This document shows positions 36,901 to 51,900 of a stretch of 64,000 bases of DNA, piece by piece (within the stretch, counting starts at the first letter, position 1; every line of letters starts with the position of its first letter). The position numbers and the translations under genes were made by a program. Under the pieces are notes generated by a model that worked only from the letters and a program-made list of their open reading frames with translations, had not been told where the DNA came from and searched no databases. Source of the DNA: Chaetorhynchus papuensis (Eukaryota; Chordata; Aves; Passeriformes; Rhipiduridae); NCBI GenBank assembly GCA_013396525.1, contig VWYX01001125.1, forward strand, positions 70,989 through 134,988, written 5' to 3'.

Positions 36901-39900
36901 GAGGGGGACAGGATGGCGAGGAGAGAGCAGCGGAGCTGCAAAAACAAGATGAATCTGGATGGGGGAATGTCCAAAACGGAACAAACTCTGCTTATGCCGG
37001 CTTGAATGAGAGCTGAATTAAGCAAGGACTGCTTCCGAGAATGCCGTGTCCTCGCCGCCAAGGACGGTGAGGGGGCAGGGGAAGGAGGGGAGAGCTTGTG
37101 CAGCACAAACACAAGCATGAGAGAAGACAGGACAGAGCGACCAAGGCCTGGAGGGGACCCCAGGCTAAGGTCAAGCTCCCCATGCACAGCTGGCTTGCAA
37201 GCATGGAAAAAGCCCGATACAATCCATCACAGTGCCGACAACAGCCTCCTCGCCGCTATCCAGCACGTGTCCCTGTGAATGCTGCTGGACTACTGTCTGA
37301 AGGGCTGCATCTGTTGCCATTTCGTTCTCCCTCAGCGTTCTCTTACCTCCTCGCTGCCCCTTTGCCAGAAGGAAGCAAAGCAGACACGGCAGCTAAAAAA
37401 CAACATTTGGGTTACGTGCCTTAGCAGCTGCCTACCTGCAAGGAGACGTGCTGGTGTCCCAGGTGCATGGACACAGGAGGAAACAGCTGCAGACACATCC
37501 AACCTGCACTGCACAGGTGGGTGGGGAACGAGGACAGCTCCTAACGTATTTCCATATACTGGAACCATCTAGAGCTTAAAAATTGCATCTACTGCCTGGA
37601 TGCGTGTGCTATGCAGAATATTTCAACAGGCTGCAAGAAGAAAGCAGGAAGAGCTTCTAAGGCTCACTGCCACAGGCACACGGCCTGCATTCACCGTCCA
37701 CGGGGACAACTTGAGCTCTCTCTCCAAACATGCCTTGGTCAGACACCTCAACACACACCAGACATGAAGAAGTTCTGCTTCTGCAGAGGCCCAGTTTAAG
37801 GTGTATTTGAAAGCTCTGGTTTTCAGAGTGTGGATGCTAGTTTAGAAAATCCAGCCTTTAGTGGAGGGTTCTCATTTGGCCATCAAACACATGGGCAAGC
37901 CTGCATCCACTGTCGCTTTTTGAATCCCTCCAGCCCAAAATCTCTAGAGGAGATGAAAACAGCAGAAAATATAATTTCCCTGGCTGCAGAGCAGACTCCT
38001 GTACCTCAAGAGGTGCCTCCCTGGCATGGGTAACATAAGCCAGGAGAAGCCCAGCCAAGGAGACATAGAGCAGAGGAGTGGCGAGAGGAGAAAGGATCAA
38101 GATCACTGGAAGAAAGCTGGATGCTCAAAAGACAGCTACGGGTGGACACATGACCCAGGGGAAGAATCTGCTGAAAGCTTTTCTATCAAGCCTCAAAAGA
38201 TGGAGGGGGAGCGACTAGAAGGAACACCATCACACTGGCAAAAGCAACCACAAAATGTTAGGAGATGTAGTTAAGTCACTTGCTTGGTTCCAGACAAGAA
38301 CAGCCCTGGGGATGAGGGTAGGGCTCAGGTCAGAGGCATTCTGTGCAGCGCCCTGTGGAAGGTGGACCATGAGTGGGAGTGAGGAGAAGAGGGGCTCATA
38401 TGGCTAGAGGAGCTGAATGCTCCCAAGGAGAGCTGGGCTGTGTGGAGACTGACATGGCCACCCAAGCCAAGGCCAGTCCAGCAAGGAAACCCCTGTGGAG
38501 CAGCAGGAGCAGCACCTGGAGCCAGGACCCACGAGCATGCCACAGAATGCTATGCCACCAGAGGAAAGAGCAGGCCTGTGCCAGCTCTAATTGGCCCCTA
38601 AAACGTCAAGTTATTCTTTTTTATTTCATCTCTCTGTGCTTTGTTTCCCCATCTTTAAAACATCACTTCGTCTCACAGAGGTTTGGGGAAAATTAATTAA
38701 CTGCTCATCAACTGCTCGGATACAATAGCGATGAGATCGGCAGAAGTTCAAGAGGAAATTAATAATTCTGCCTCTGGAACAGGACTTGAATAGAGCCTGG
38801 TAAATAAGGCAGAAGGGCACAGAGTGAACAATAAGAGAAAACAAAATCCTGAATAGCTGCTCATTAAGTGAGCAAAGTCCATTCTGTGTGCACAGGGAGG
38901 CAGAGAGCCCGTGGAGAACCCGGCAAGGGACCCCGTAATTAAAGCCTGGATAATAATGCACACGCACCAGGGGGGCAAGTTAAGGGTGCACGGGGAACCC
39001 TAACACTGCTATTTTCTAACTTTTCAGAGTTTGACTTCCAACCCTCATCACAATGCTCTTTTAATGCCTTTTTTAGGTGTGCAGTGTCATACGGAGGCGT
39101 GGGCACGCTTCTCTTCTCCTGTTCCAGCAGTGGGACGTGTATTCTTATTCATTCTGAAAAGTGTGCACGTACAGCCAGTGAAAGGCTTGGGAGAATAAAC
39201 AATTAGGGCTGGCGCTCAAGCAAATGCATACCAGCTTTTTGGGGCTGTGCATTTGTTTCTTTTTCTAAGCAAGGTGCGCGTAACCAAAGCCAGTATTTTT
39301 CTTAAGCCAAAGAACAATATATCCAACACAGGCACATAAAAACTACAACTCAATTTAAAAATAAAACATATCCTGGAGAGAGCTGGTCAGTATTTTATGA
39401 TTCAACTGTTTACAAGTCAAAAAAAAACCCAAAAAGAAACCAAACCAAAAGAAGTCTTTCTGAAAGAGTGCTGCTGGAAATGCAGCAGAAGGCCCCTGCA
39501 GGTCTGAGCTCTGGGATTCCCAGCCCACGGGCAATACATCTGAAAATCTGAGGGCTCCAGCTGCTCACATCACAAGTCTGAGCTTTGACCAACAGCCAGC
39601 CCCCAGGCTCACCTGGCAACTAAATACTGGGAGATCCAGCTCCCCAGCAGAACAGAAATATCACCAACAACCAAATTTACCACCTACATGAGTGCCTCTG
39701 TAGAGACATTGTTGATGATAAAACCAATTCCTATTCATACTAACACAAAACAAATGATGAATCACGCCACTAAAAGGGAATGACTTTTTGGTGAAAGGTT
39801 GGGAGTGGGAAACAATGAAAAGCATAAATTGATCCAGAGCTTTATCTAAAACATTGCACTGAGATTTCTTATTTGCTCACTAAAATCACAATTGCACATG

Positions 39901-42900
39901 GTGACGCCAGCCACTCCAGTGCTCACCCACCCTCTGAAGGTTAAACTGCAGCAAACAGAGGTTATGTGACTTGACAAAACCACACACAAATCACCAGCAG
40001 AGCCGAGGAAAACAAAGATGGGGCAAAGCAGTCAAAATCTCAGCTCTTGGCTTGAAAGAGACTCACAGACTACGCTTAGGATGATTTGAACTTCTGAAAG
40101 CTACCACGGCTGGAAGGCTGAAGGCGTTTACAAGAGCATTTTGGCTGCGTTATGTCCTTCTGAAACAGAGATCTCCCACCTGTAAAACGCCTCTCGAGAA
40201 GACTGACATTCCCTGCCAAGCCCCAAACTCTAGCAGGCCTCTTCCCACCAGAAGCTGTGGTTTGTAGCCTTTTTTTTTTTTAGCAGGTTTGAGGCATGCA
40301 ATCAATACCGTGGAGAGTAAAAATCAGAACTGGCTCCTCTGCCATCATGCTAGACAGTTAATCACCTTCATTTGCATGAAAAAAGCCACCTGAGAAGGAA
40401 GTTCTATTGATGAACCTCGTCCTCTTCCTCTTGGGAACAGAGCCTCATGCCCTGGGAAGGCTTCGGTCATTAAAAATTTACCTCAGTGAACTGGGTTTTC
40501 CTAGTACAGAGTTGCAGCAGAACCACTGACACATGGAGCATCTGCAGCTGCCAGCTGCGTGTTCTGTGCAAATCAGGACACCTGGGTGGTTAAAAGGCGC
40601 TGCTGTGACCTTATCCTGAGGCCTCCTCACACTGAAAATATTCACCGTCAGCCTGTAAAAGTTCACTGCTAATGGAAACAGAGCCGGATCACAAGGAAAG
40701 CCCCCTCTCTCTGCATGCCTTCCCAGACTGACCAAGGCCCCTTCTCCTCAGTTCTTCTTCCACTGCCCCGTGTTGGGAACATGACCCTGCTTCTCCTCTT
40801 TACAGGTAAGTCTGCACAGTAGCACGTCAAAGAACGTTTATGAGCTTGTAAAGATGCCTGGCATGTTGGCAAGTGCGAAGGTAAATGCAGATTCAGGTAT
40901 TTAATTATACAGTCAATCATGTCTGCAATTCAGACAGCAGCTCGGATCTCACAGCCTAATTACTTTAATTTCAGATGAATAGCTTGTGTTGTCACGAGCG
41001 GTTTGACACGCTGGAGAACAGTGGCAAACTGCACTGGGAGCAAACAACCAACGTTTACTCCTCTGCCCACCCACACATCTTGGGCAGCTCAAAACGCCCG
41101 AGCTGACGTTTGCTGCTCTGTTTTTCATTTCAAAAAAGCAGAAGGAACAGCGCTGGGCCCTATTAAGAACAACAAAGCCAGAGAAATTTGTGGCAAGGTT
41201 GTGAACCCGGCATCTGATTTTGCAGTACAGCCAAAGCACAGGGTGAGGCAAGAACTGTAAGGACTCATTAAATGCTCTTACCTGTCCTGCAAAAAGCCCA
41301 CACACGCCAATAATACAGAGGATGTTGAATACAGCCGAGCCCACGATGGTTCCAACGCCTACATCTCCTTTTGTGATAAAAACACCTGAAAAATAAGTTC
41401 AAGAGGAGCTGTGTACATGGGAAAGAGCAGATTTTTTTCGCATAAAATTGCAGACCTCGCACCCCATTAATGAATCCAAAGGCAGGTACCAGTTCTGCCA
41501 CTTTTTTCTCATATTTCATGGTGCAAACTGCAGAGACTTGCTTTCTGAGGGGACCCGGATGGATTGTATGATGGAAACCAAGCACCTCAGACCCATCTAA
41601 GTTACTGACTTCCTGGTCTTGTGATCCAACATTACGGCAATACACACCATAAAACACTGCAAGCTCGTGAGAGCAGCTGGCTGGACACAAATCTGCAGGA
41701 AGCTGTCTCCCATAAGACATTCCCTGACAAGTACTCTTCTCCTTCCCTATACCCATCCCAAGAAGCTTCAGGAGGGATGAAGCTTCAGTAGAAGCTGGAG
41801 ATGATTCAGAGCTGTCTGGCCATCCCAGCTACTCACATCACTGAGTGATGCCTCTCAGGATGAGTTATGGGGCTGTGACAAGCTTTCTTCAGAGTTCTTC
41901 TGTCAAATTTGGTTAAAACTGGCCAATGAGGATAATGGTGAGGGAGATGAACTGACAGACACATGCATCACGGTGCTGCACAAAACCCTTTCCTCCTTAG
42001 GAAGCCAGCCTAAAAATAACACTCCCTCTACCTGCTAGCTGTCAGTCTGTTTAAATTCACCACTTGCTTTTAAGGTTCCAACAGTATTTATCTGGCCAGT
42101 GCAGTTCACGTGTTTTTTCCAACTTTATCTTTTTCTCAGAAACACAGAAGCCCTCATGTGCCAAGTGACACACAGCACCTGGTGGGTTACACCACAGCAG
42201 GAAAATGATCTGATGACCACCAGGGCTTCTCTAAGTCGCCTGAAGGAACCTGGTTTTATTTTCACCCTACACTACCCTTAAATGAAAGACAGCCCCAACT
42301 TGGTCCAGTTTAAGTTCCCAAATGTTAAGGCTTTGCTTGTGCAATCAGACCTCTCTGCAGAACACACACAGCTTTGCGTCAATTAACTTGTGCTCTGCAC
42401 CTGGCAGCCGTGACTGAAAGACAAGTGTCTCCTAGAGAGAGTATCTGAGCTGAGAACTAATTCTGCTTGGTGATGAAGAGCCCTCTGTACCCTCCCAGCT
42501 GCTGCCCTGATGATCCCCTACCAACAGAGATGTGGGTGAGTCAAACTGCAGGAACACTTCACCCTTGAGCTTTTAGCTACAGCATCACTCTGTAACGCTG
42601 CCTGCAGTCCCCCGCCCCTCACAGCTGTGGGAGCACCACGAGAGTTTCCTGGGTTTTGCACACTTAGGGACTGCTGAATCCCTTCATCACACTTCCCATA
42701 AGCGGGGAGTTGCTCTGAAGTGTGATGCTCTGACCAACTTGTTGCTGTAGGAAAGCAGATACGAGAGGATAAGGCTGTAGGTGCAGCCTGGCCAATGGGC
42801 AGCTACAGTGAAGTGCCCACTGGTCCTGGCTTGGCAGGGTCACATCCAAGCCCTGCTGTGAGATAATGGCACTCTCAGAGTCACTTCACCTGGTGAGGAC

Positions 42901-45900
42901 TCCCCACAGTCGGTCCCATGCGTGCCCAGGAGGGATTATAACAAACCTTGCAGGCACGCAGCAATCCCATTTCAGCTCTGAAAACAGCCAGGGAAACGTG
43001 CAGGTTTTGGGAAGCAGCAGCAGCAGGCTCCTTACCTATGACAGATGTGAACAGCTCGGGAGCGGAGCTTCCTGCTGCCATGAAAGTTGCCCCAGCCACA
43101 TCTTCGCTGAGATGCAAGCGCTGCAGAGAAACAGAGAGTCACTGATTACCATACCGAGCAGCTGAGGGAATTCCACTCCCAACGTTAAACTGCCTGCCGA
43201 GAGCGGATACCTGTAAAGTTTAGTGTAAACAAAGGTTAAGTGAAGGGGAAAAGCCACCACAGGCACTGGCTACTGAAGTCAGCATGGCCTGGCAGAGAGG
43301 GCAGGTTCTGCCAGTGACACCTCCAGAGAGGAGGGGAAGGTCAGCACTCCACACCACAGGGAAGGCAGCTTCACCACTCACAGGTCTGTCTGCTCCATGA
43401 CCCCAGCAACACACACCTTACCTCATCTCTTGCCCTTTGGCCTGTAAAGGGCAGGGCTGGGGCTCAGGCTTGGGTCACCCCCAGCCACCTTCCCTGGTAC
43501 TACTGACACCTCGGACATTTACCCTCTCCTTACCCCCTTTCTCCTGGGCTGTATACATCACTTACCTCCTGCACCTGTCCCTCAGCAGTACCCAGGGACT
43601 GTCTAAAAAATGGGGGCTTCTGGAATGGAAAGGGACCCACTGCTCTATGAAAACTTCCTCAGCATATGCTGCTTCCACAGATTTCCTTGGTTAATTACAT
43701 CCTCTATGCTGTCTGCACTCCCACTGCTCCATCTGCACCAGCTGCTGAGCAGCAGATGCCACAAGGCACCCTCCGCTGTTGAAGAGGAGCAACAACCAGC
43801 TCCTGCCATACGGCCACCACCTCTGAGCTGTTACTACACCGAGGCAGCGGCTGCCACTGTGGGAGCACAGGAGAGGCAGCCAGGAGCACGCGGAAGGCAG
43901 CCCAGGCGGCTGGAAGTGTTCCTGGCAGAGCTGGCTTTTGAGGCAGCCCCCCCAGCCTGGCAGGACACAGGAAACCTCCCTCTGTCCCCGTTCCCCCGCA
44001 ACATTTCAGGGCTCCTCTGCTGCTTCATCCTTGCCAAAGTCCCTTTGCACGGAGACAACAGTGCAGAAATCCTCACAGCAGCCTTTCCCGAAGATTCCAC
44101 AGCAGATATTCCCGGCCCCTAAGGGAGAGTAACTCCATCCACTGACCACACACAGGTAACAACCCTTCGTACATAAGTTATGGGGACAAGGGAAAGGATG
44201 GGATGTGCCCTCACCAGGACTGCCTTTGAAGCAGAAGACCACGGCATTGCTGGAGCACTATAAAAGCTTGTGGAACCCCATTAAATACAGCTTTGTGGAA
44301 AATCATTTTAAACAGGATTAAAACTATCATGGAAGAAGTTCGCAGGACCAGAAGCAGATCCCCAAAGGCCAGGTTCTTCTGCAGGATGCTCTATGAAACT
44401 ATGGAGACAGCCATCCTACAATAGCCACTGGAACTCACGGTGCCTCTTGAAAGCAAAGCCACCAGCCAAGGAAACCAGCTGTGCTGACTTCCTGGGGGGG
44501 TGGTTTAATTCAAAGCTACATGCCCCTCGAGGACAGTTTCTAGAGAATTCACTGAAATGCACATGATGGTTAAGCTGATACCACAGAGCAGAAAACAGAG
44601 CCCTGTGTAGGAGGCAAAAATGTATTTGCAGACAAATGTTTGCCACTGACGTTGTGTAAATGCTCTGTAACACCAGGAATGGAGCAGCCGGGCAAGTGCA
44701 AGTAGAAGCTGTTTTAGAAAACAAAATAAAATCAGGGTTTTGTTGTAAGTACACCTGAACTAACACAGAATGTGACTGCCTACCACAGCGAGTGTTCTGG
44801 AGCAAATTCTCATGTCAACACACACATTTGGGAGTGCAAATAGCTTGTTGATTCAACACGACAACTGCTTCCCAAACTAGATGGACCTAAGCCAGAAAAA
44901 GGACACTGATTTTAGAATTAGAGCATCTGAACTGTGAGCAGACGTAGAATAACTACTGGTTGATCTTCAAGGCCAAAAAAGCCTTCAGGCAGGAGGCCTG
45001 CATTCTTGGTGCATAAAATACATAAAAATATTTGAATGCCCCCAAACATCACCTGTGAGGTGAGAAAAGACCTTTCTGGGAGAGAATCAAGCAGGAGCGA
45101 TAGAACAGTTAAAGTCTGATCCATTTCTATGACCCATTTTGATAATCTCCGATGACAAAGCACCTTTCTCCTGGACAGTAACTTCCCAATACAAGTACTC
45201 CATGTCTGGTGTTCAATTGCTAAGCTTTCTCTTTTACACACTGCTGAATAAAAATTGTTATCGTCATCTTATTGGTGGTGCTGGATGACGGAATGGTTCA
45301 GAACCACTAAGGCACGTGAGGAATTGTTGTGAGAAGACAACAAATAACCGAAAAAGCAAAGATCTGGGCAAGCAAAAACTGCCTTCTAGGGGCCCAGGGG
45401 CTTGCAAATACTGCAGCAAATCACACAGGGAGGGTGTTTGCTTTCTAGACATCAGATGTCTGTACAAATCCAAGCACGGCTGAGAATTTGCCAGAAGAAC
45501 AAATGGCACCCTAAGCTTGGCACTTGTTTAACCAGCTTCTGGGGCAGGTGGAGACACACAAATCCTGCGTGTGCAGAGAGTTAATGACCGTAACGGAGGG
45601 ACCTCTGCAGCCTGCGAGTCCCCTGCTTGTGACAGTGAAGTTTACCACCGGTGAAATTAGAAACTGTTAACACCATGCACAGTGTTTCCTACTGTCATTT
45701 GTGAACACAGTCAAGGACAACATTTCCACTGAGCAGTGCAGGAAACAGAGGTTCAGGGAAGCGATGGAGCTTGTCCATGGCCACTCGGAGCCCCTGGCAG
45801 AACTGTAACAGGAACCAGTGCTCCACAGACCCAGGTCAGGCCTCTGGGCCACGAGTGAGGCTCAGTCAAAATACACTCATGGGTGGTACTGAACGAGTGC

Positions 45901-48900
45901 TCAGTCAAGAGAAATAACAATCTGCCTCCATCTCCTGCCTCCCTGTGTCCCTCTGGGTGGCTGGCTTGCCCTTGGGCATATTAACAGCATCCCAAAACAC
46001 AAGCCTGTCCTGGACACTGCTCACTCAGCTCAGGTTTTGTTCATCTACAGGCACCTGAGCCAGCTTCCAGAGCCACACTTCCCAGCGAGGTTCACTTGCC
46101 TGGGAGAGGGGAGGTTAAAGAACTCAGCATGTGTACATCCCCAGCACCTCCTATCCCCATGTGCACACCAATGTTCCCTCTCCTGAACCTTGCAGTGGGG
46201 TTCCCCAGATTCAGCCCCAGAGGGTGCAGCAACTTTGCAGGCCACAAGTTCCTGCCTTGTGTTGTTACCCTTCAGTCTCCTCTATACTTAAGCACCAAAA
46301 CAGTGGAATTTCCTGGGGACTTTTTTCCTTGATGATGCAAAAAAGGCCCACAGAGCAGGGTGCTGAACTACAAGTATCAGGTTAGTTTAGAGACAGCTTC
46401 CATCAGAGCTGTCAGCATAAATGACTTGTCCTGCCAACTTCCACACCTCTCCCAGGGCCAGCACAGCCCACACCCTGATGGGTGACACTTGTTCCCAGGC
46501 ACAAGGGCAGGCATCTTCTACAAATGACACAGACCTCTCACTGCCAGGACCAAACCATATTTTCCACACACACGAAGATTTCACTGCCTGGAACTGACAG
46601 CAGATACGGCTCGCAGTAACTTTGGGCACGCGCTCTGCATTCGCTCTGTAGCTGCCTGAGCTGATCGAGGCTGAAATGTACTCCTTACCTTCTAAAATTA
46701 AGGCATCCCAACCTCACCAAAGAGAAAGAGAGTCCCTTGCAGTTGCTGGAAGCATTTGCAAGCTTTTTTACAGCTGACCTAGCCGTCCCTGCTGCTTTAC
46801 AACTTACACCCACACAACAGAGGGTATGACAGTCATGACCTCGAGGGCAAGGTACAAGATCTGCGATTTCTACCGGGGTAAATCACCAGAGGTTTTAATT
46901 TGTGTCAGCTAAGGTGAGGGCCTGGTGTTTCTGCAGAGACACCTGCAAAGACACACAAAAGAGAGGCAGCAGCAACCACCACAGTGTGAACACTCGGAGC
47001 ACCCGGAGAGCCTGTCCTGCGAGGGAGAACACAGAGCTGAGTCAACGCACACACGTCGTGTTGAGCAACGAGACAAGCAGCACGAGCAGCACTGCAGGAC
47101 AACAGTGAATACACCCCATCACCTCACCCTGAGGCTCTCCAGAACTGCTGTGAAAGCAGCACACGAGGAAGGAACATCCAACACTTACTTCGCAGATCTT
47201 TTCCAGCGAAGGGACGAAGAAGTCATCGCAGACGATTGCCAGCGCGTAGAACATGTACACGGCCTGCAGTGGAGGAGAGAAAAGGCTGAGTCTGGAGACT
47301 GTCACACACAACTGAACAGCAGCATCCAGCATCCCAACGCATCTCAGGTCTGATTTGGTACAGACTCGTCAAGAAAATAAAACGCTCTTGTCAAGAGGAA
47401 TTCATGGAGCTGTCCGGGATTTAATTGAAAGACTGTGAAGTATTTATCCAAAAGTTCTTACAAACTATCAAAAGCTGCCAACATTTTATCTTCACCATAA
47501 AGACTGCCTTTTTTTTTTTTTTTTTAATTCTCTAGACATTGCTAAGCCATGATGAAGTATTTTTGCCTTCTTTTTTTTCCCCGTTGTGCAGTGCAAGGCT
47601 TTTTTATCACTGAGTTCTGTGAAAATCTAAACCCTGGAGGAGTAATTTCTGAAAAAGGGGAAAGGAGCTTATTTTCTGTGACTGAAGCGCCCTGCCATGT
47701 CACCTAGGTCCAAGTGGTACACCCTGCTGAACTTCACATAGAACAAATGAAACCAAGGGGGAACACAAGACTCGAAAGGACACCGAGCCTATCAGCTCTT
47801 CAATTTCATCCAAGAAGCATTTCATCCATGCTTCTGTATTATTAAACAGAATGTGCTGGGGCCTGATCTCTGCCCCGAGAGGCAAAGGGCACAGTGTGGC
47901 TCACATCCATGCAGCACAGCCCTGGAGGGTAACCTGGCCCCAAGTGCCCACAGGGAAGGATCTCGCTTCCCCACCTCAACACACAGACTGCCACTGGATA
48001 GGAAAACACCCACTGGCATAGGGGAAAACCAGGAGAAAAGCATGCCAGGCACCAGCAGAGCACAGCCCCACAGCCAGGCTGAGCCTGTCTCCCAGCCCAC
48101 TCTGGTTTTCTGGCACGGACACATCCGAGGCCACACAGGCTGCTCCTGCACCCGCTGACACAAACAGGCCTGCAGGAAAGGAACGGAGTCGGGAATTCGG
48201 AGAGGCAGAGGAGCAAGGGCAGCACACGCTGCGGGGAGCAGGGCGGCCCTGCAGAGCCCAGCAAAGCTTTAAAGCCAAGGAGCAGCTGGGAAGGGGGACA
48301 GAAGCAGGACTGCACTCTCTGGGGACCCACCGGCCGGGCAGCGCCGGGCTCTGTGGCGCTCCCAGCACTGCATCCCACGGCAGCCGGGAACAACCTGCCC
48401 GCACGTGCTGCCAGAGCCCTGCCCTCCATCCTGGCTCTCGCTCCCAGCAGGCTCCTGCCAAAGCACACACAACCACAGAGGTGCCCAAATTCTGGGCGTG
48501 CAGACAGAGAGGTTGGCCCCGGCACCTGCCTGGGACGCAGCAGCTGTGTGCAAACCGGCCCCGTCCCAGCAGAGGGGACTTGCTGGGAGGTCCAAAGGCA
48601 GATCCACCTTTTTGGTGACACCTGCCAAGTACCAGCACAGAGTTACTTCTACAAGCAGTGCAGCTCTGGTATGTAACTGCAGCTGAGAGAAGTGGCCAAC
48701 ACTTGTAGAAAAACAGTGTCTTAATCCTAGGGAATCCCAGTTAAAAGCACGTCACCAACAGATCCTCTGGCTGTGATTGTGGTTGAAATCCTGCAGAAGC
48801 TCAGGTGATGGGAGGAGACCAAAGTATTTTTTTCTGGAGGGAAAGCAGCAATAAAAATGGCCTCCAGGTTTTTGTTCTTGTTTTGACTTTCCAGGAACAG

Positions 48901-51900
48901 GTCTAAATCCCCCAAAACCCCACATCAAAAACATAGATTCTGACTTGTCAGAATTACAACTTTGCTACAAAAAAGTCGGTAATTACTGTACATCTCAGCC
49001 ATGAAAACTTTTTGAGCTCAAAAATAATTCAAGTGTATTTTTTTTCAGGATTAGAGATAGGAATTTCATCATAACCAATGAATTTGACACAATCTTGAAC
49101 AGACACTAGAATGTCACTTGGACAGTTTCTGTGCTCCTTTATCCCTCCTCGTAAACAAGAAAAAGTGTAACTCAGGCTTTCTGAAAATCTTATGCTGCAA
49201 AACAGTCCCGAGGACCACAAGAGTAAGCAAAATTCCACATCTCCAACTCTGCTGGGTGCAGCAAAGAACCTGATCTTGCAAAGGGAGCACTAGCTGCTGA
49301 CACAACACCAACTGTACGAGCAGAGATAAAGGAAGCAAATGGCTCGCAGGCATTGTGCATCAAAGGAACAAGGATCAGAAGCGGCCCCGGAGAGTTATGT
49401 GGCCGAACTCCATTCAAATACAAGGGACAGCGGCTGCCTAACTTCAGCCTGGATTTTTGATCTGCTAATCATATTAATCTGCAGTGGGTCGTGCCCTCGC
49501 TGTCCTGCCCAAACACACAGTAATGCCTCTCAAGAACGCTAATCTGTCCAGCAGCATCATCCCTGTGCAGTGAGCGTGTCCTCTCCGTTTGACTCGATCC
49601 ACACCCACGGAGCACAGGGCTGCCGGGCTTCCTGCACCTCCTGGAGGCAGGCAAGGAAACGGGGGCTGAGGGGAGGCAGCCACCCCAGCAACACGTGCCC
49701 CAGAGCCCAGCCAGCTCACCCCAGATGCCCCCACCCACCCGTGGCACACATGCACACAAGACTGCCAAAGCATCTCCGAGTCCCGGCACCCATGGGCAGG
49801 TATTAAAGTGGAATCTCACGGTGTCCTGGTTTTCAGAGGGCACAACAACAACCTTCAAGGGTGACAAGGGAATTTGCTCAGCCAAACCTCCTGCACTCCT
49901 TGGGATGGTTGCTAACACCAGGCTGAGAGCACCGACCAGGCTGAGAGCACCGACCAGGCTGAGCCCACGCCAACCTGTACGTGCTGGCATCTACTGTAAT
50001 GACCTTGTTGCAAATCTGGTTTTGGTTGTGAGTCTTTCCTAATTTTATTCAAGCGGCTGGAGTGCAATGAAGTATAAAGTGTCAGAATCTAAGGAGTATC
50101 TGGCTAAACCCCAGCCTTGTTCACACACTAAACCACTGGAAGCTACCCACAGTCAGTGAACACATGGAGACAGTAACTGTTACTTCCTTGGAAGTTCTTT
50201 GGCATTTTTTGGTGAGGCTTTTCTTGTTTGTTTGCTTTTTAAATGGGCAAAACAGAGCAATATGCAGAGTTTGGGCCAGCAGGAACACAACCAAAACATT
50301 TAATTTAATGTCAAGCCAGACTCGGAAAGAGACCAGTGACCACCACGGAGTCCCACGGATTTTTCCGTCAGCACACACCCCCTGTCCTTGCAGGCACCAT
50401 GGGAGCAGCAGCAGCTCCGGGAAGAAGCAGGGCAGCACGGACTGAAGCCTGCTCCACCTGAAACTGCCCCTGGGAATAAAGGGAGTGGCTGGGGGACACA
50501 GAACATGGCCTGTGCAATGGCTGCAGAGCACAGTGTGGAAGACACAGCGCACAAAATGAGTCTCAGCCCCAGCATCGCTCCAAGTGATGATATGGGAGTC
50601 TTTAGCCAGGCAACACACTTAAAAGACACTCAGTCCTCCTCCCTCGAAGGATATTAAAAAATTAGGAAAATGGAATGGCCCTGCATAAAAGGATTATAAA
50701 TGCCAGATTAAGTACTACATTAGGACCGATTTAAAAATGGTGATTCTAACAAACAAACATGAATCAAAGGCGATTAAGTATCTTACCCAAAACACCTGTT
50801 CCACTGCACAGGACAGAAATGGCCATTTTTCATGTTTGTCCAGCAGTCCTTTGAGCTTCCCGTGACAGTCTCCATACTGGAACTAAAACTCGCTTTACTG
50901 AGCTAAGGAAGCTTTTCACAAGAGAGCATAATGCTGCAGGAGCAGCAATCCCTAAAGCCCTGCCTTCTTCCCGGGGGCTGGGAAAGGCCGAGGTGACCGT
51001 CCCTGCTGCTGCTGCCCCGCAGACCCCCTGCCCTGGGGCGGCAGGACCAGCAAGGGGCCACCCCTTAAACCACGTTAATGAAGCACAGGGCTTTCCTCAA
51101 CTCTGACTGCTTTACAAACCCACCCAAAACTCCATTGTTGCAGGGAAATTAAGCAACCCCAAACAAGGCAGGAAGCCATAGAGCCCGGGTTTTCTCTGGC
51201 CAGCAGCCTTCGTACCACGATGTGCCCAGCAGTGCTCACACGGTATCAGCACGGATGGCCAGGGCACCGGAGAAATCACCCCGCAAGGAGACAGCTCTGT
51301 GCTGCAGAAATGAGATGTGTCTGGGCATTGACCCGAAGCAGAAACAGACAGAGACAGGATCCGTCTGGGACGACCTACATTTCCCGAGCGCCTCACAGGA
51401 GGGAGGCAGGTGCCTGTCAGAGCCCCCGTTCCCATGGCTACGGGAAGCAGTGGCCAGCCAGGAGCAGGAGGGATGGCTGAGCACAGACACTGCTCCTCCA
51501 CCCGGCTCAGCGTGGAGGGCCCAGCTCTGCCCAGGAACAGGCTCGACTCTGACCATGCACGGGCTCCTCATGCTGGCAGCCCAACATATCCTGGCACCGC
51601 ACTCCAGATTTGCTGGAGAAAGCTGGGAAAAGGGGAAGCAGCACTGTGCTGTCAAAAACGCCAGGATATCGCAGAGACCCAAACCCCCATTCTCAGCTGT
51701 CAGCCAAAACCTTGGGAATTTCTCAGCAAAGCCATTTCCCTCCCGTCTCGAGGAGGGTAATGGGTGCCAGCGCCCCTGAGCACGGCAGGGCTGAAGGTCC
51801 TCATGGCAACATCAACTGGAACAAACTGAAAACCAGGAAAAGGTTAAGAGAACAACTACGCAGCCTTCCAGTACCTAGAGGGACTGCAAGAGAGCTGCAG

